Assembly: GCA_964549615.1 (NCBI GenBank)
Contig: CAZJVP010000066.1
Location: 1 to 41,465, forward strand
Direction: 5' to 3'
Source of the DNA: CAYVLA01 sp964549615 [NCBI: uncultured Thermococci archaeon]
GTDB taxonomy: Archaea; CAYQAE01; CAYVLA01
Length of the DNA stretch: 41,465 nt
Shown one piece after another: positions 8,598-17,010 of the stretch. Under the pieces are notes generated by a model, which saw nothing but the letters and a program-made list of their open reading frames with translations, did no database searches and was not told the DNA's origin. Within the stretch, counting starts at the first letter, position 1. Each line of letters begins with the position of its first letter. Made by a program: the position numbers and the translations under genes.

Positions 8598-9656
8598 TTG
8601 GTCACATTGTACGGCCAGACCTTCACCAGAGACGAGATCCTCAGGAGGGTCGGAAGCGTCTCTCAGATCGGCGGCGTGGAGCTCGCTGAGCTTGCTGACG
8701 GTGTGGAGCGGGGCAACAGGGCCGCTGTCTTTAGAACGGGATCCGGGTTCGAGTTCACGGTCCTGCCGGATCGGGGCCTGGACATCGCCAACGCGTCCTG
8801 GTGCGGCATCCCGATGGGTTGGATCTCCGCCACAGGCAGGAGCGCGCCCGCCTTCTACGAGAGCAGCGGGCTTGAATGGCTCAGGACGTTCTACGGGGGG
8901 CTCCTTGTCACCTGCGGGCTAACATATGCAGGGGCTCCCTGCGTGGACGAGGGAGTGGAGCTGGGCCTCCACGGCAGGTTCTCCAACATCCCTGCCAGGA
9001 GGGTGAACGTGGAAGAGGAATGGGAGGGCGACGATTACGTCATGAGGATATCAGGGGAGGTTGCCGAGGCGAAGGTCTTCCAGCCCACGGTTCTGCTCAG
9101 GAGGGAGGTCGGCGCGCGCTTGGGCGAGTCCAAGCTCTGGATCAGGGATGTGGTTGAGAACGCAGGCTACGCAAGAACGCCCCACATGATCGTCTACCAC
9201 ATCAACATAGGGTTCCCGATCGTGGACGACGGCTCGAAGCTGATATGCCGTTCCAAGGAGGTCCTTCCAAGGGACGACGAGGCGAAGCCGGGAGTGAGCA
9301 AGCATGCGGTCTTCTCGGCGCCGGTCAAGGATTACCGGGAGCAAGTCTTCTACCACGAGATGGTCCCAGATGCATCGGGCATGGTGCATGTGGGCATCGT
9401 GAACCAGGCCCGGCAGGTAGGGGTCAAGGTCAGTTACAGGAAGGATCAGCTGCCCAAGTTCATCGAGTGGAAGATGATGGGCGAATCGGTCTATGTCGTT
9501 GGGCTGGAACCAGCCAACTGCTGGGTCGAGGGAAGGGCCAAGGAGAGGAAGAGGGGGACGCTGCAGTTCCTCGACCCAGGGGAGAGGAGGTCATACGACC
9601 TTGAGATCTCCTTCCTGCAAGGCAAGGAGGCCCTGGATTTCGCCAAACGTTCCTAG
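8598..9656 (+). CDS. DUF4432 family aldose-1-epimerase-like protein
   Basis: 352 residues from TTG. Galactose-mutarotase-like beta-sandwich features run through the whole protein: FTVLPDRGLDIANASW, which is characteristic of DUF4432, then a ..ELGLHGRFSNIPARR stretch with the conserved histidine, PHMIVYHINIGFPIVDDG, and a C-terminal GLEPANCWVEGRAKERKRG containing an acidic residue where mutarotases carry their base. Members are predicted to bind or interconvert sugar anomers or related hexose derivatives in the cytoplasm; few have been characterised. No signal peptide is seen. Its neighbours are an amidotransferase (convergent, sharing CTAG at the stop codons) and GATase1-like paralogue A (divergent). 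It may act with the Gfo/Idh/MocA oxidoreductase about 1.3 kb upstream. Confidence 0.85.
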   Translation: MVTLYGQTFTRDEILRRVGSVSQIGGVELAELADGVERGNRAAVFRTGSGFEFTVLPDRGLDIANASWCGIPMGWISATGRSAPAFYESSGLEWLRTFYGGLLVTCGLTYAGAPCVDEGVELGLHGRFSNIPARRVNVEEEWEGDDYVMRISGEVAEAKVFQPTVLLRREVGARLGESKLWIRDVVENAGYARTPHMIVYHINIGFPIVDDGSKLICRSKEVLPRDDEAKPGVSKHAVFSAPVKDYREQVFYHEMVPDASGMVHVGIVNQARQVGVKVSYRKDQLPKFIEWKMMGESVYVVGLEPANCWVEGRAKERKRGTLQFLDPGERRSYDLEISFLQGKEALDFAKRS

Positions 9657-10348
9657 CGCCGGGCCGATCTGGCAATCTTGAAGAAGTTTTCCAACACCGT
9701 CCTTCCATCTGGGTGGGCTTGGTCGAAGGTCTCGGGGTGAAACTGGACTCCGAAGATCGGCCTCGTTCTGTGGGCAACGGCTTGGATCTTGCAGCTCGGG
9801 GAGTCCGCGAGAACCTCAAGGGCGTCTGGCACCTCCTTCACCTCGCAGTAATGCGACTGATGGACGACGATCTTGCGGCCCAGTCCGGCGAACAGCTCAT
9901 GCTCGCGGCGGATGCGAACTGCGGAGTACCCCCGCTCCTTGAAATAGCCGGGCATGTACCGCGGGTAGGGGTCGGGCTCTCCCTCCGACAAGCGCCTCAT
10001 CGGTCCGACGCTACCCCCCAGGGCCTTGCATACGAGCTGGTGTCCGCCGCATATGCCGAGGATCGGGACGTTTGAGCTTCGGACCGCCTCGTATGGTTGC
10101 TGCAGCTGGGACGGGGTGTATTTCTCCCAATCAGTCCGATTGCCGCTGATCACCATCGCGAGGAGCGGGAGCTCGTCCAGGTGGGAGCCGTCGAGCCAGA
10201 TGAAGCTTTGAGACATGCAACCAGCTCGCGAAAGAGTGCGGAAGATCTCGCAGTCCCTCCGCAGGCTTCTCAGGTGGGCAGCCCTTCGCTTCCGGCTCAG
10301 AAGGGACAGAGGATGCTCGATGTCGAGATAGAGGACGAATCGTCTCAT
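9653..10348 (-). CDS. Class I glutamine amidotransferase family protein (GuaA-N/PuuD-like)
   Basis: 231 residues. The nucleophile elbow is ILGICGGHQLVCKALGG with Cys100, and the His/Glu pair is FGVQFHPETF (His204, Glu206). Together these complete a class I triad, so the enzyme should hydrolyse glutamine or a gamma-glutamyl bond. It is a stand-alone domain with no synthetase fused or adjacent, and it resembles GMP-synthase subunit A or gamma-glutamyl hydrolases. The HQSHYCEV stretch is typical of GuaA-like amidotransferases. The partner or substrate is unknown. The start is ATG 10348; upstream, a 36-codon reading frame overlaps it by ATGA. The stop shares CTAG with the convergent DUF4432 gene. 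Confidence 0.85.
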   Translation of the reverse strand: MRRFVLYLDIEHPLSLLSRKRRAAHLRSLRRDCEIFRTLSRAGCMSQSFIWLDGSHLDELPLLAMVISGNRTDWEKYTPSQLQQPYEAVRSSNVPILGICGGHQLVCKALGGSVGPMRRLSEGEPDPYPRYMPGYFKERGYSAVRIRREHELFAGLGRKIVVHQSHYCEVKEVPDALEVLADSPSCKIQAVAHRTRPIFGVQFHPETFDQAHPDGRTVLENFFKIARSARR

Positions 10349-10457
10349 TCATCACACCCGGATCTTCCCTCGCTCAGCCTCGCCCCAGATCCAACGCAGA
10401 ATTCATCGCTTTCAGGCAGGCGTGTGGCCGCAGGACTGCGGAGCGCGGTTTTCATCT

Positions 10458-10473
10458 TGGGGGCGCACCCCCA
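10458..10473. promoter_or_regulatory. Perfect 16-bp inverted repeat at the predicted amidotransferase promoter
   Basis: TGGGGG and CCCCCA flank a four-base centre. The repeat sits between a TATA-like GATATATG (minus strand, about 10493-10500) and the ATG of a 36-codon reading frame, about where transcription would begin. It could be an operator or an RNA hairpin. This is inferred from position and symmetry only. Confidence 0.35.
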
Positions 10474-10618
10474 CGTGTGGATCGAGCGCTCGCATATATC
10501 CGTTTCGAGGCCGCGCGCCCGGTGCCTTCGGAGCACATCTTCTGGGTAATGCGACATGATGATGAGGGGAGATGACCCGGGGCTTGTCGAAACCGCTGGG
10601 CGATCGTATGAGTTGGTT

Positions 10619-11392
10619 TCATCGCCTCCTCCACGCGATCTTGGTGTACAGGATGATCCCAACGGCCAGTATCCCGATCGATGTCGCTACGGTGCTGGCC
10701 ACCTGCGCGACGGTCAGGGGCGTGTAACCCGAGTATTCCTCACCAAACAGAACGTAGATAATGGCAGAGTTAACGGACGAGATGGGATAGATCCTAGCGA
10801 AGCTCTGGAGGCTCGCCGGTAGGGCGGAGTATGGAGCCATCACCCCACTGATGGCTGCCGTGATCACGGATAATCCCACCCCCGTCATTATCGCTCCTTG
10901 GACGTTCTTGACAAGGGATGCTATTACGCTGCCTATCCCCGCCGATGCGGTGAAGCCGACCAGCAGGAAGCCGAGCGCAAGGAGCACCTCGGCCGCGGAA
11001 AGACGGAACCTAGCGCCCGTTGCGTATCCGACCAACCCTACGAGGACCACGGCGAGCGCCGAGAAGCAGAGCAGACCTAGGACACGACCCAGGAAATCCC
11101 TCCACGGGCTAGCGGGCATGGACATCAGCTTGGCCAGCGTGCCCCTTTCTCGATCGGTGGAAACTGTGGCTGGAAGATTGCTCATCCCCGCGATCATGAG
11201 TGCGAAGACCATCATGGGGACCGTCATGGAGCCCTTAACCACCGGCAAGACGTCCTCGGGGATGCCCTTGACGAAGATCGCGCCCGAAAGAAGCACCCAT
11301 ATGCTCGGCCAGGCTATGGTCCAGAACAGGCTCTCCTTCAGTCGGATGAGCTCCTTCGCGCTCCTCTCCAGCCCTCCCGTTACCTGGCCCAT
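10619..11392 (-). CDS. ABC-2 type transporter permease
   Basis: 257 residues with six predicted membrane helices and the ABC-2 architecture. A cytoplasmic N-terminus (ERSAKELIRLKESLFW) leads into helix 1 (IAWPSIWVLLSGAIFV). The coupling segment STDRERGTLAKLMSMPASPW is typical of ABC-2 exporters (DRERGTL). Further helices include a glycine-rich one, VGLSVITAAISGVMAPY, and the C-terminal IGILAVGIILYTKIAW. It pairs with the ATPase gene directly upstream, whose TAG is immediately followed by this ATG. Together they should form an ATP-driven exporter of lipids, glycans, drugs or peptides; the cargo is unknown. The sulfatase gene lies just upstream on the same strand. Confidence 0.9.
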   Translation of the reverse strand: MGQVTGGLERSAKELIRLKESLFWTIAWPSIWVLLSGAIFVKGIPEDVLPVVKGSMTVPMMVFALMIAGMSNLPATVSTDRERGTLAKLMSMPASPWRDFLGRVLGLLCFSALAVVLVGLVGYATGARFRLSAAEVLLALGFLLVGFTASAGIGSVIASLVKNVQGAIMTGVGLSVITAAISGVMAPYSALPASLQSFARIYPISSVNSAIIYVLFGEEYSGYTPLTVAQVASTVATSIGILAVGIILYTKIAWRRR

Positions 11393-12319
11393 CTAGACCG
11401 ACCCGCTTACCGATCTTCCGGTCATCTTGAAGAAAACGTCCTCCAGGGACGGCGTCGCGCTCTCAACTTTCACCACCCTGGCGCCAGCTCGGTCCAGGGC
11501 CCTCACGATCTCCGGGGTTGCTTTCTCTTGGTCCCGGGAGTATACCCTGTACCCAACATCCGTCTCCAATACGCGTCCGTTCTCGCTGAAAGGCTTCAGC
11601 GCTTCTACCGCCCTTTGGCTCTTTGCCGCGGTCTCGATGCTGATGACGTTTCGCAAGCCCGAAAGAGCCCTGAGTTCCTCGGGCTCGCCCTGGGCAATCA
11701 TCCTCCCGCCATCGATCAGCCCGACCTTGGAGGCGATTTCGGCATCCGATCCAAGGTGGGTCACCAACAGGATGGACGTGGCCTCCCCTTTGAGGTCCTG
11801 GAGTAGGCCGAGGAACATCCTTCTGGCGGATGGGTCGAGGCCGGTTGTAGGCTCATCCAACAACATCACCTTGATGCCCGGAAAGAGGGCCGTCGCGGCC
11901 TCCAGCCTCTTCCTCATGCCGCCAGAGTATGCAGAGACCCGCTTTTTGGCGTCGGCCGAAAGGCCGACCTTCTCCAGCAAGTCATCAGCCAGTCTCGCGG
12001 ATTCGGATCTGGAATAACCGAGCACGCTGGCGAAGTAGATGAGGTTCTCCCTGCCCGTCAGGTTCGGAATCGTGAAGTTGGACTGCGGAACATAGCCGAC
12101 CAACTCCCTTGCCTGCTGGGGCTTTCGACCGTAGATCTCTATCGTTCCGCTGCTCGGCAAAAGGGTTGAGGCGAGGATCGAGAGGAGGGTTGTCTTGCCT
12201 GAGCCGTTCGGCCCCATGAGGGCATAGAACTCTCCCTCACGCACATCCAGATTGACTCCCCGGAGCACCTCCTCGCGCCCATAGCTCTTCCTCAGGCCTT
12301 CAATGTGTATGGCATTCAT
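11393..12319 (-). CDS. ABC transporter ATP-binding protein (exporter type)
   Basis: 308 residues from ATG 12319 (MNAIHIEGLRKSYG). The longer in-frame start at 12430 adds an Arg-rich segment without family likeness. Walker A is GPNGSGKT, the Q-loop lies in VGYVPQSNF, the signature is YSGGMRKRLE, Walker B is VMLLDEPTTGLDP, and the switch histidine is in LLVTHL. The C-terminal third (about residues 220-305) matches the DUF4162-like extension of ABC-2 ATPases and ends with SATPSLEDVFFKMTGR. The stop codon abuts the start of the permease gene, so the two are translationally coupled. It energises the partner permease at the cytoplasmic face. Confidence 0.93.
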   Translation of the reverse strand: MNAIHIEGLRKSYGREEVLRGVNLDVREGEFYALMGPNGSGKTTLLSILASTLLPSSGTIEIYGRKPQQARELVGYVPQSNFTIPNLTGRENLIYFASVLGYSRSESARLADDLLEKVGLSADAKKRVSAYSGGMRKRLEAATALFPGIKVMLLDEPTTGLDPSARRMFLGLLQDLKGEATSILLVTHLGSDAEIASKVGLIDGGRMIAQGEPEELRALSGLRNVISIETAAKSQRAVEALKPFSENGRVLETDVGYRVYSRDQEKATPEIVRALDRAGARVVKVESATPSLEDVFFKMTGRSVSGSV

Positions 12320-12430
12320 TTGAGAACCCCGGCGTGGCCGTCTGGGCAGGTGCCGCACTGCGGAAGCCGTTGAAATCTCTTCCTGCAGCCAGCGACCCAA
12401 GGGTCGGCCAGCAGAAAAGCAGGAAATCAC

Positions 12431-13789
12431 TCAGCTGGTCGACCGTGTCCAGGGAACGTCATCCTCGGTGTCGATCATCCAGTCCATCAGGAGCCATCTC
12501 ATCTTCTGAGCCACTCGTTGCCTGCGGCGGATGGCGTTCCTGGACTCCTGCGGGTCGGCAGATAGGTCGAAGAGCATCTCCCTCTGGAGTCCGGCTTTCC
12601 GGAAGACCTCCGCCGGGGCGTAGTCATGAGACCAAGGTATGTCGCCGACGGAACGATGGTAGATGTACTTCCAGTCCCTCGTGCGCACGGCCTTCACGGC
12701 GGTGCCTTTGTACTCGCAGAACTCCATGAAGACGGCGTCGTGGACTTTGTTCACGGCTCCTACAAGCAGCGGGACCAGGCTCGTCCCCTGGCATGAGTCG
12801 GGCAAGGGAAGCCCCAGTAAGTCCAAGACGGTGGGCATCACGTCGCAGAGCTGGACCAAGGGCCTGAGCTTCCTGCCGCAGGGCACAGTCTCGGGCCATG
12901 AGATCACGAGGGTCGAGCGCATCAGAGGATCCAAGAGGAAGGGAGGCTTCTTGAAAAAGCCGTGCTCTCCAAGGAAGACTCCGTGATCGCTGACAAGCAC
13001 GACGAGGGTATCATCCAGAAGGCGGGCCTCCGCCAGGAAACCCAGGATTCGTCCGACCCCTTTGTCGACTAAAGCAACCTCGCCGTCGTAAAGCGCGCGG
13101 AGGTGTCTGATCACCCGCTCCCCAGCCTCTGGCTCGTACATCTTGGGGTCGGTGAGATCCGGCCCATCGTAGCCGTTGTCAAACATCGATGCGTAGGGCT
13201 CGGGCGGGCGCCAAGGCTCGTGGATCGATTCGTAGTCGACCCAGAGAAACCACTTGCCCTCCGGTCGGCTCTCAAGCCATCCCAGGGCGGCATCGGTGAC
13301 TAGGGTGGCAGGGTGCCTCGCCTCCTCGGGCGAGATCGCGGGCCCCGTGTCGCCTCGGTGCGAAGATCGCTCGTCCTTCGGCAAGCTTAATGCATCCTGG
13401 GAGAAGCGCGCCATAGGCTGCACGTGCGAGAAACCCTTTTCCTGGCCCGGGTAAACCATGGGCGTCGCAGCAGTTGTGTAGCCGGACGCGGCAAGGAGCT
13501 GAGGGAGCGTGATCTCCTTGGGCGGCAGGCTCATGTCGTTGATCCTCACGCCATGTGCGTGGGGGAATCTTCCGGTGAGGACCGTGGCCCGCGAGGGGAC
13601 GCTAGATGGCATGGGGCAGAAGCAGTTCTGCATGAAGGTCCCACGCGCTGCCAGCGAATCGATGTTCGGCGTCCTCGCCGACCGGTTCCCGCCGCAACCC
13701 AAGCGATCGGGACGGAGCGAATCGATCATGAACATCAGGACGTTGGGCTTCTCCTTCAATGCGATCGACCCTCTCGGAATGTGCTCCAC
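12431..13789 (-). CDS. Sulfatase (type I, serine-type active site)
   Basis: 452 residues from GTG 13789. The N-terminal alkaline-phosphatase-like fold has the metal-binding strand NVLMFMIDSLRPDRLG (Asp23). The modification signature is SVPSRATVLTG, where Ser63 sits in the position converted to formylglycine. A later metal site is VLVSDHGVFLGEHG. Serine-type sulfatases need a radical-SAM maturase (anSME), which is not in this window. There is no clear signal peptide, so it may act in the cytoplasm. It would remove sulfate from a sugar or other ester; a phosphodiesterase-type relative cannot be excluded. It lies upstream of an ABC exporter on the same strand, and a secreted GH99-like gene diverges from it. 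Confidence 0.88.
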   Translation of the reverse strand: MEHIPRGSIALKEKPNVLMFMIDSLRPDRLGCGGNRSARTPNIDSLAARGTFMQNCFCPMPSSVPSRATVLTGRFPHAHGVRINDMSLPPKEITLPQLLAASGYTTAATPMVYPGQEKGFSHVQPMARFSQDALSLPKDERSSHRGDTGPAISPEEARHPATLVTDAALGWLESRPEGKWFLWVDYESIHEPWRPPEPYASMFDNGYDGPDLTDPKMYEPEAGERVIRHLRALYDGEVALVDKGVGRILGFLAEARLLDDTLVVLVSDHGVFLGEHGFFKKPPFLLDPLMRSTLVISWPETVPCGRKLRPLVQLCDVMPTVLDLLGLPLPDSCQGTSLVPLLVGAVNKVHDAVFMEFCEYKGTAVKAVRTRDWKYIYHRSVGDIPWSHDYAPAEVFRKAGLQREMLFDLSADPQESRNAIRRRQRVAQKMRWLLMDWMIDTEDDVPWTRSTS

Positions 13790-13952
13790 AGCAACTCAAG
13801 GCTTTGCCGCGGGCGGCTGAAAAAGTCTTCCTCGCGGGTTGACCTTGGCTGGTCGAGCCAGCCCACTCGGAAGGACTTCGGTCCGGCCAGGCGTCAACGG
13901 GGCGGAAGGAACAGCTCAAACATTTCAGCGCGCAGTTAGCTGTGCGTGGCCG

Positions 13953-15554
13953 ATGCCCGAGGGACTCCACATCCGCTTCATCCTGCCGGTGCTGCTCGCC
14001 CTTCCCGCGGCAGCGGCCGCCGGGAACGTCGCGCTATGGATCGGGGTCGATTCCGCACAGAAAGGCACCATCTTGCAACCGGGAAGGCATGTCTTGGTCG
14101 TTGAGTTGTCGAACCAAGGCGAACCTATGGCGGAAGCGCTTCTGGGTGTTGAGGTGTCGAAGCTTCACAAGGGCGTCGTATGGCAGACATCCCTCGCGGC
14201 GGACCTGCCAGGACCAGGTACTTCACGCAGGTTCAATCTGAGCTTTGTCGCGGAAGATCCGGGTCTCTACAGCGTAGCGGCTGGAGTTTGCATCGGTTCG
14301 ATCCAAGTCGCCAGGGCGCAGTTGGACATCGGCGTCAGCGTCACGACCGACAGGTGCCAGAGCTGGCGGACTAGGCTGGAGGTGAGAAACAAGACGCACC
14401 TCTTCCTTGCGTTCTACTACCCCTGGTACTCCAGCCCGGACGGGCCGTCCGGGATTTGGCGGCACTGGGATCCCGGGGCCGAGTACGCCGCCACCCATGT
14501 GCCCCTGATCGGGTTCTACGATTCGTGCTCGACGGAGGTCATCTCCTACCATGTCAGGACGGCTCAGAGCGTTGGTCTTGATGGTTTCATCTGCTCGTGG
14601 TGGGGCCCGGGCAACTACATCGATGATGCGTTCTCCAAGATACTTGATGTCGGGTACGGAGCTGGCTTTAGCTCAACGGTTTATCTTGAGGTCGTGCAGG
14701 ACGCGCACGATCTGTACAGGCAGCTTCACTACGTGCTCACGCGCTACGGGAGCCATCCGGTCTTCCTGAGATACGCCGAGAGGCCCGTGATCTTCGTCTA
14801 CAGCCGAGTAATCGGCGCGCTTACACTTGGCGATTTCGCCGCGGTCTTCTCGCAGCTTGAAGAGCAAGGACTCCCCGCGGTCTACATCGCCGATTCGCTT
14901 GACGCAAGGTACCTGGATGTCTTCGACGGACTGCACACGTATAGCCCCCTCAACGTGATGGACAGATACCCGGCCCTCGTCGATGCGTGCGCAGCGCGGG
15001 GAAAGATCTTCGCAGCCACCGTCGCGCCGGGCTACGACGACACGATCATCAGGCGCCCGGGCTTGGTCGTTGACAGAATGAACGGCTCCTTCTACATGGG
15101 TGCGTGGGAAATGGTCATGATCTCGAAGCCCCAATGGGTTCTAGTTACATCCTGGAACGAATGGCATGAAGGTAGCGAGATTGAGCCAAGCTTGGAGTTC
15201 GGTGACCTTTACCTTAACCTGACCGCCCTGTACTACGGTTTGTTCGAGTCGGGCAGGCTCACTCCGCGGATGGAGGAGCGTATTAGGGAGATATCGGAGA
15301 TGTTCGGCGCGGCGGAAAGCCTGATACGGGCCGCCGAGGACAAGGGCCTTGACACGCGCTTCATGAGGAGGGACTACTCCATTGCAACGGACTCCTGGAA
15401 GCGGTTCGATTATGCCGTAACTAGGATGTACCTTGAGAGGATACTTGCACGCAAGGACGAGATCCCAGAAAGCATCTTGATCGCCGCAACGTTCCTTCTG
15501 TTTTGCGGACTGGCCCGCGGGCCATCGCAGGATGGTCTGCCTCGACGAGCATAA
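13953..15554 (+). CDS. Secreted GH99-like glycosidase family protein
   Basis: 533 residues from ATG 13953, chosen because MPEGLHIRFILPVLLALPA is a signal peptide; a longer in-frame start adds no family sequence. After an N-terminal beta-sandwich (about residues 25-140) comes a TIM-barrel region with HLFLAFYYPWYSSPDG, VGLDGFICSWWGPGNYID, FDGLHTYSPLN, and the acidic motif SWNEWHEGSEIEPS. The same order of motifs is seen in GH99 endo-alpha-mannosidases and relatives, whose catalytic glutamates lie in the NEWHEG region. About residue 510 onward is a hydrophobic helix (SILIAATFLLFCGLA) that could anchor the C-terminus. It probably acts on external glycans, with linkage unknown. It diverges from the sulfatase, which suggests joint glycan use. 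Confidence 0.8.
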   Translation: MPEGLHIRFILPVLLALPAAAAAGNVALWIGVDSAQKGTILQPGRHVLVVELSNQGEPMAEALLGVEVSKLHKGVVWQTSLAADLPGPGTSRRFNLSFVAEDPGLYSVAAGVCIGSIQVARAQLDIGVSVTTDRCQSWRTRLEVRNKTHLFLAFYYPWYSSPDGPSGIWRHWDPGAEYAATHVPLIGFYDSCSTEVISYHVRTAQSVGLDGFICSWWGPGNYIDDAFSKILDVGYGAGFSSTVYLEVVQDAHDLYRQLHYVLTRYGSHPVFLRYAERPVIFVYSRVIGALTLGDFAAVFSQLEEQGLPAVYIADSLDARYLDVFDGLHTYSPLNVMDRYPALVDACAARGKIFAATVAPGYDDTIIRRPGLVVDRMNGSFYMGAWEMVMISKPQWVLVTSWNEWHEGSEIEPSLEFGDLYLNLTALYYGLFESGRLTPRMEERIREISEMFGAAESLIRAAEDKGLDTRFMRRDYSIATDSWKRFDYAVTRMYLERILARKDEIPESILIAATFLLFCGLARGPSQDGLPRRA

Positions 15555-15675
15555 GCTGTCGTCAGCTCTCGCTAGGTTAGCGACGGATCGGGGCTTCCCG
15601 CTGCTGTGCGCGTGGCGTTGGGGCGGGACGATCTGCGAAACGCGAAGATCTTGCACTCAAGCTGGCAACGTCTTG

Positions 15676-15834
15676 TTATTTCTTCTTCGCGGTCTTTCTC
15701 CGGGCCTTCTTGCCGATGTTCTTCATCGGTCTGCCACAACACACGAGGTCACACTCGGCGCACCCGCAAACCTCGTCGATCACGCACACAACGCCGCAGA
15801 GCTCGCACTTGTACCGGTCCCCTTTGGCCGCCAT
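15676..15834 (-). CDS. Desulforedoxin-like small metal-binding protein
   Basis: 52 residues from ATG 15834; a longer in-frame start at 15888 is less likely because a TATA box (15866-15873) lies within it. The core has Cys10-x-x-Cys13 (YKCELCG) and the adjacent pair Cys32-Cys33 (VCCGRPM), the hallmark of desulforedoxin and the N-terminal domain of desulfoferrodoxin, which hold one iron or zinc. Four further cysteines (17, 23, 25, 28) are unusual for the family and could bind a second metal. The tail, KKARRKTAKKK, is very basic, so nucleic-acid contact is conceivable. It probably serves in redox or metal handling. It stands on the same strand, 143 nt after the sugar isomerase. Confidence 0.75.
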   Translation of the reverse strand: MAAKGDRYKCELCGVVCVIDEVCGCAECDLVCCGRPMKNIGKKARRKTAKKK

Positions 15835-15865
15835 GCCAGATGCCTCAGAGTCCAACCATGGATCC

Positions 15866-15873
15866 TGGTTGAT
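15866..15873 (-). promoter_or_regulatory. TATA box for the desulforedoxin-like gene
   Basis: The minus-strand AATTTATC-type sequence lies about 36 nt before ATG 15834 and supports the shorter start of this gene. Confidence 0.5.
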
Positions 15874-15977
15874 AAATTGCTCGGTCATCAGGTCAGGTCA
15901 TGGCCGATGCCCGCCCAGGTTGCCGCCAACGGTAACTGAGGGGCCCGGCCTCTCCGACCGGGTCAATGCCTTCCGGA

Positions 15978-16742
15978 CTAGATCACGCCGATTTCGCGCA
16001 GGTAGTTGACGGAGTCGACTATCCTTTGATGGGTCTGCTCGAGGGTGAGATCCTCCCCTTCGATGCCCTCCATCTCCAAGGTGAAGGGCCCGCGAAACCC
16101 GAGCTCGTTGAGGATGCGGAACACGCTCGGGTAATCCACAACACCCTTGCCGAGCGTGGGGAAATACCATGTCTTGGGCTTCCCGTTGGTGTCCTTGAGA
16201 TGGACGCTCGCCACATACCTCGCGATCTTCTTGAGCTCAGCCACCGCGTCTACGCCCTCGTTATAGTAGTAGATGTTAGCTGTGTCGAAGTTTATCCTGA
16301 CGTTGGGGTGGTTGACAAGCTTCATGGTTCTCAGCATCTGGTCCCCATTCTGGCAAAGATCGGGATGCGTCTCCATTGAGATGACGGTATGGCAGCTGGC
16401 CGCGGCGTCGCCGAGGATGGCCAGCTTCTCGAATGGTTGGCGGCCGGGTAGCCCGCCCGAGTTCGTGCTGCAAAACACCACGCCAACGTCCATCTTCCGC
16501 GCCGTTTCCAGGCTCTGCTCTAGGGCCCGGATATCGGATTCCTTGGCAAGGTTGCAGCCGGTCGCCAGGGAGGCCGCGGTCAGGCCGTGCCTGCGGAGTT
16601 CGGCTTTCGTCCGAGGTATCTCATCTGGGGCCGGGGGCGAGATCTCAACGTTGTAGATTCCCGCCTTCGGCAGATACTCGAATGCCAGGTGCGCGTACTT
16701 CCTGTAGGATCCGGGTCTGCACGAGATTATGTTCTTCACCAA
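15978..16742 (-). CDS. Sugar phosphate isomerase/epimerase (xylose isomerase-like TIM barrel)
   Basis: 254 residues, start TTG 16742 or GTG 16739. Typical AP-endonuclease-2/xylose-isomerase-like barrel motifs are visible in order: VISMETHPD (metal-binding glutamate), VRINFDTANIYYYNEG (Asp ligand), VASVHLKDTNG (His and Asp ligands) and FTLEMEG (C-terminal glutamate). A divalent metal should be held at the barrel mouth. Family members isomerise or epimerise ketoses, inosose or related sugars in the cytoplasm. It diverges from a Gfo/Idh/MocA oxidoreductase starting 268 nt away, a common pairing in inositol and rare-sugar pathways, so the two probably act on one substrate. The substrate is not determinable. 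Confidence 0.88.
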   Translation of the reverse strand: MVKNIISCRPGSYRKYAHLAFEYLPKAGIYNVEISPPAPDEIPRTKAELRRHGLTAASLATGCNLAKESDIRALEQSLETARKMDVGVVFCSTNSGGLPGRQPFEKLAILGDAAASCHTVISMETHPDLCQNGDQMLRTMKLVNHPNVRINFDTANIYYYNEGVDAVAELKKIARYVASVHLKDTNGKPKTWYFPTLGKGVVDYPSVFRILNELGFRGPFTLEMEGIEGEDLTLEQTHQRIVDSVNYLREIGVI

Positions 16743-17010
16743 ACCACCGTGCTTTTCGGGACATCCCGTCCCTTTGCCGGCCCCGCAGGCCCCCTGTGCC
16801 TAGAAAAATGCCTTCGCTCCGAGTTTGCTCCAAGCTCGCAGGAGCGGAGCCGCGGCTCCCGCCACAGCCCTCTGGCCCAGGCGCGATTTTGGCCATGAGG
16901 GCTTTTTTCGTGGTTGGGGCTGACCCTGTGCCTGATGTCGCTTAGCCGGAAGCTGAGAACAGTAATAAGCCCCATCTCGCGGCTTTTCCGCGGATCGCAG
17001 AGGGATCGGT

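Noticed and set aside
10345-10455. A 36-codon minus-strand frame overlapping the amidotransferase start, as a definite gene.
   Set aside because: Arrangement is suggestive, but the peptide has no recognisable feature; it is kept as a finding and not listed as a gene.
16743-17010. Possible RNA gene or short ORF in the isomerase/Gfo-Idh intergenic region.
   Set aside because: I found no tRNA-like or conserved hairpin structure; only promoter-like AT patches stand out.
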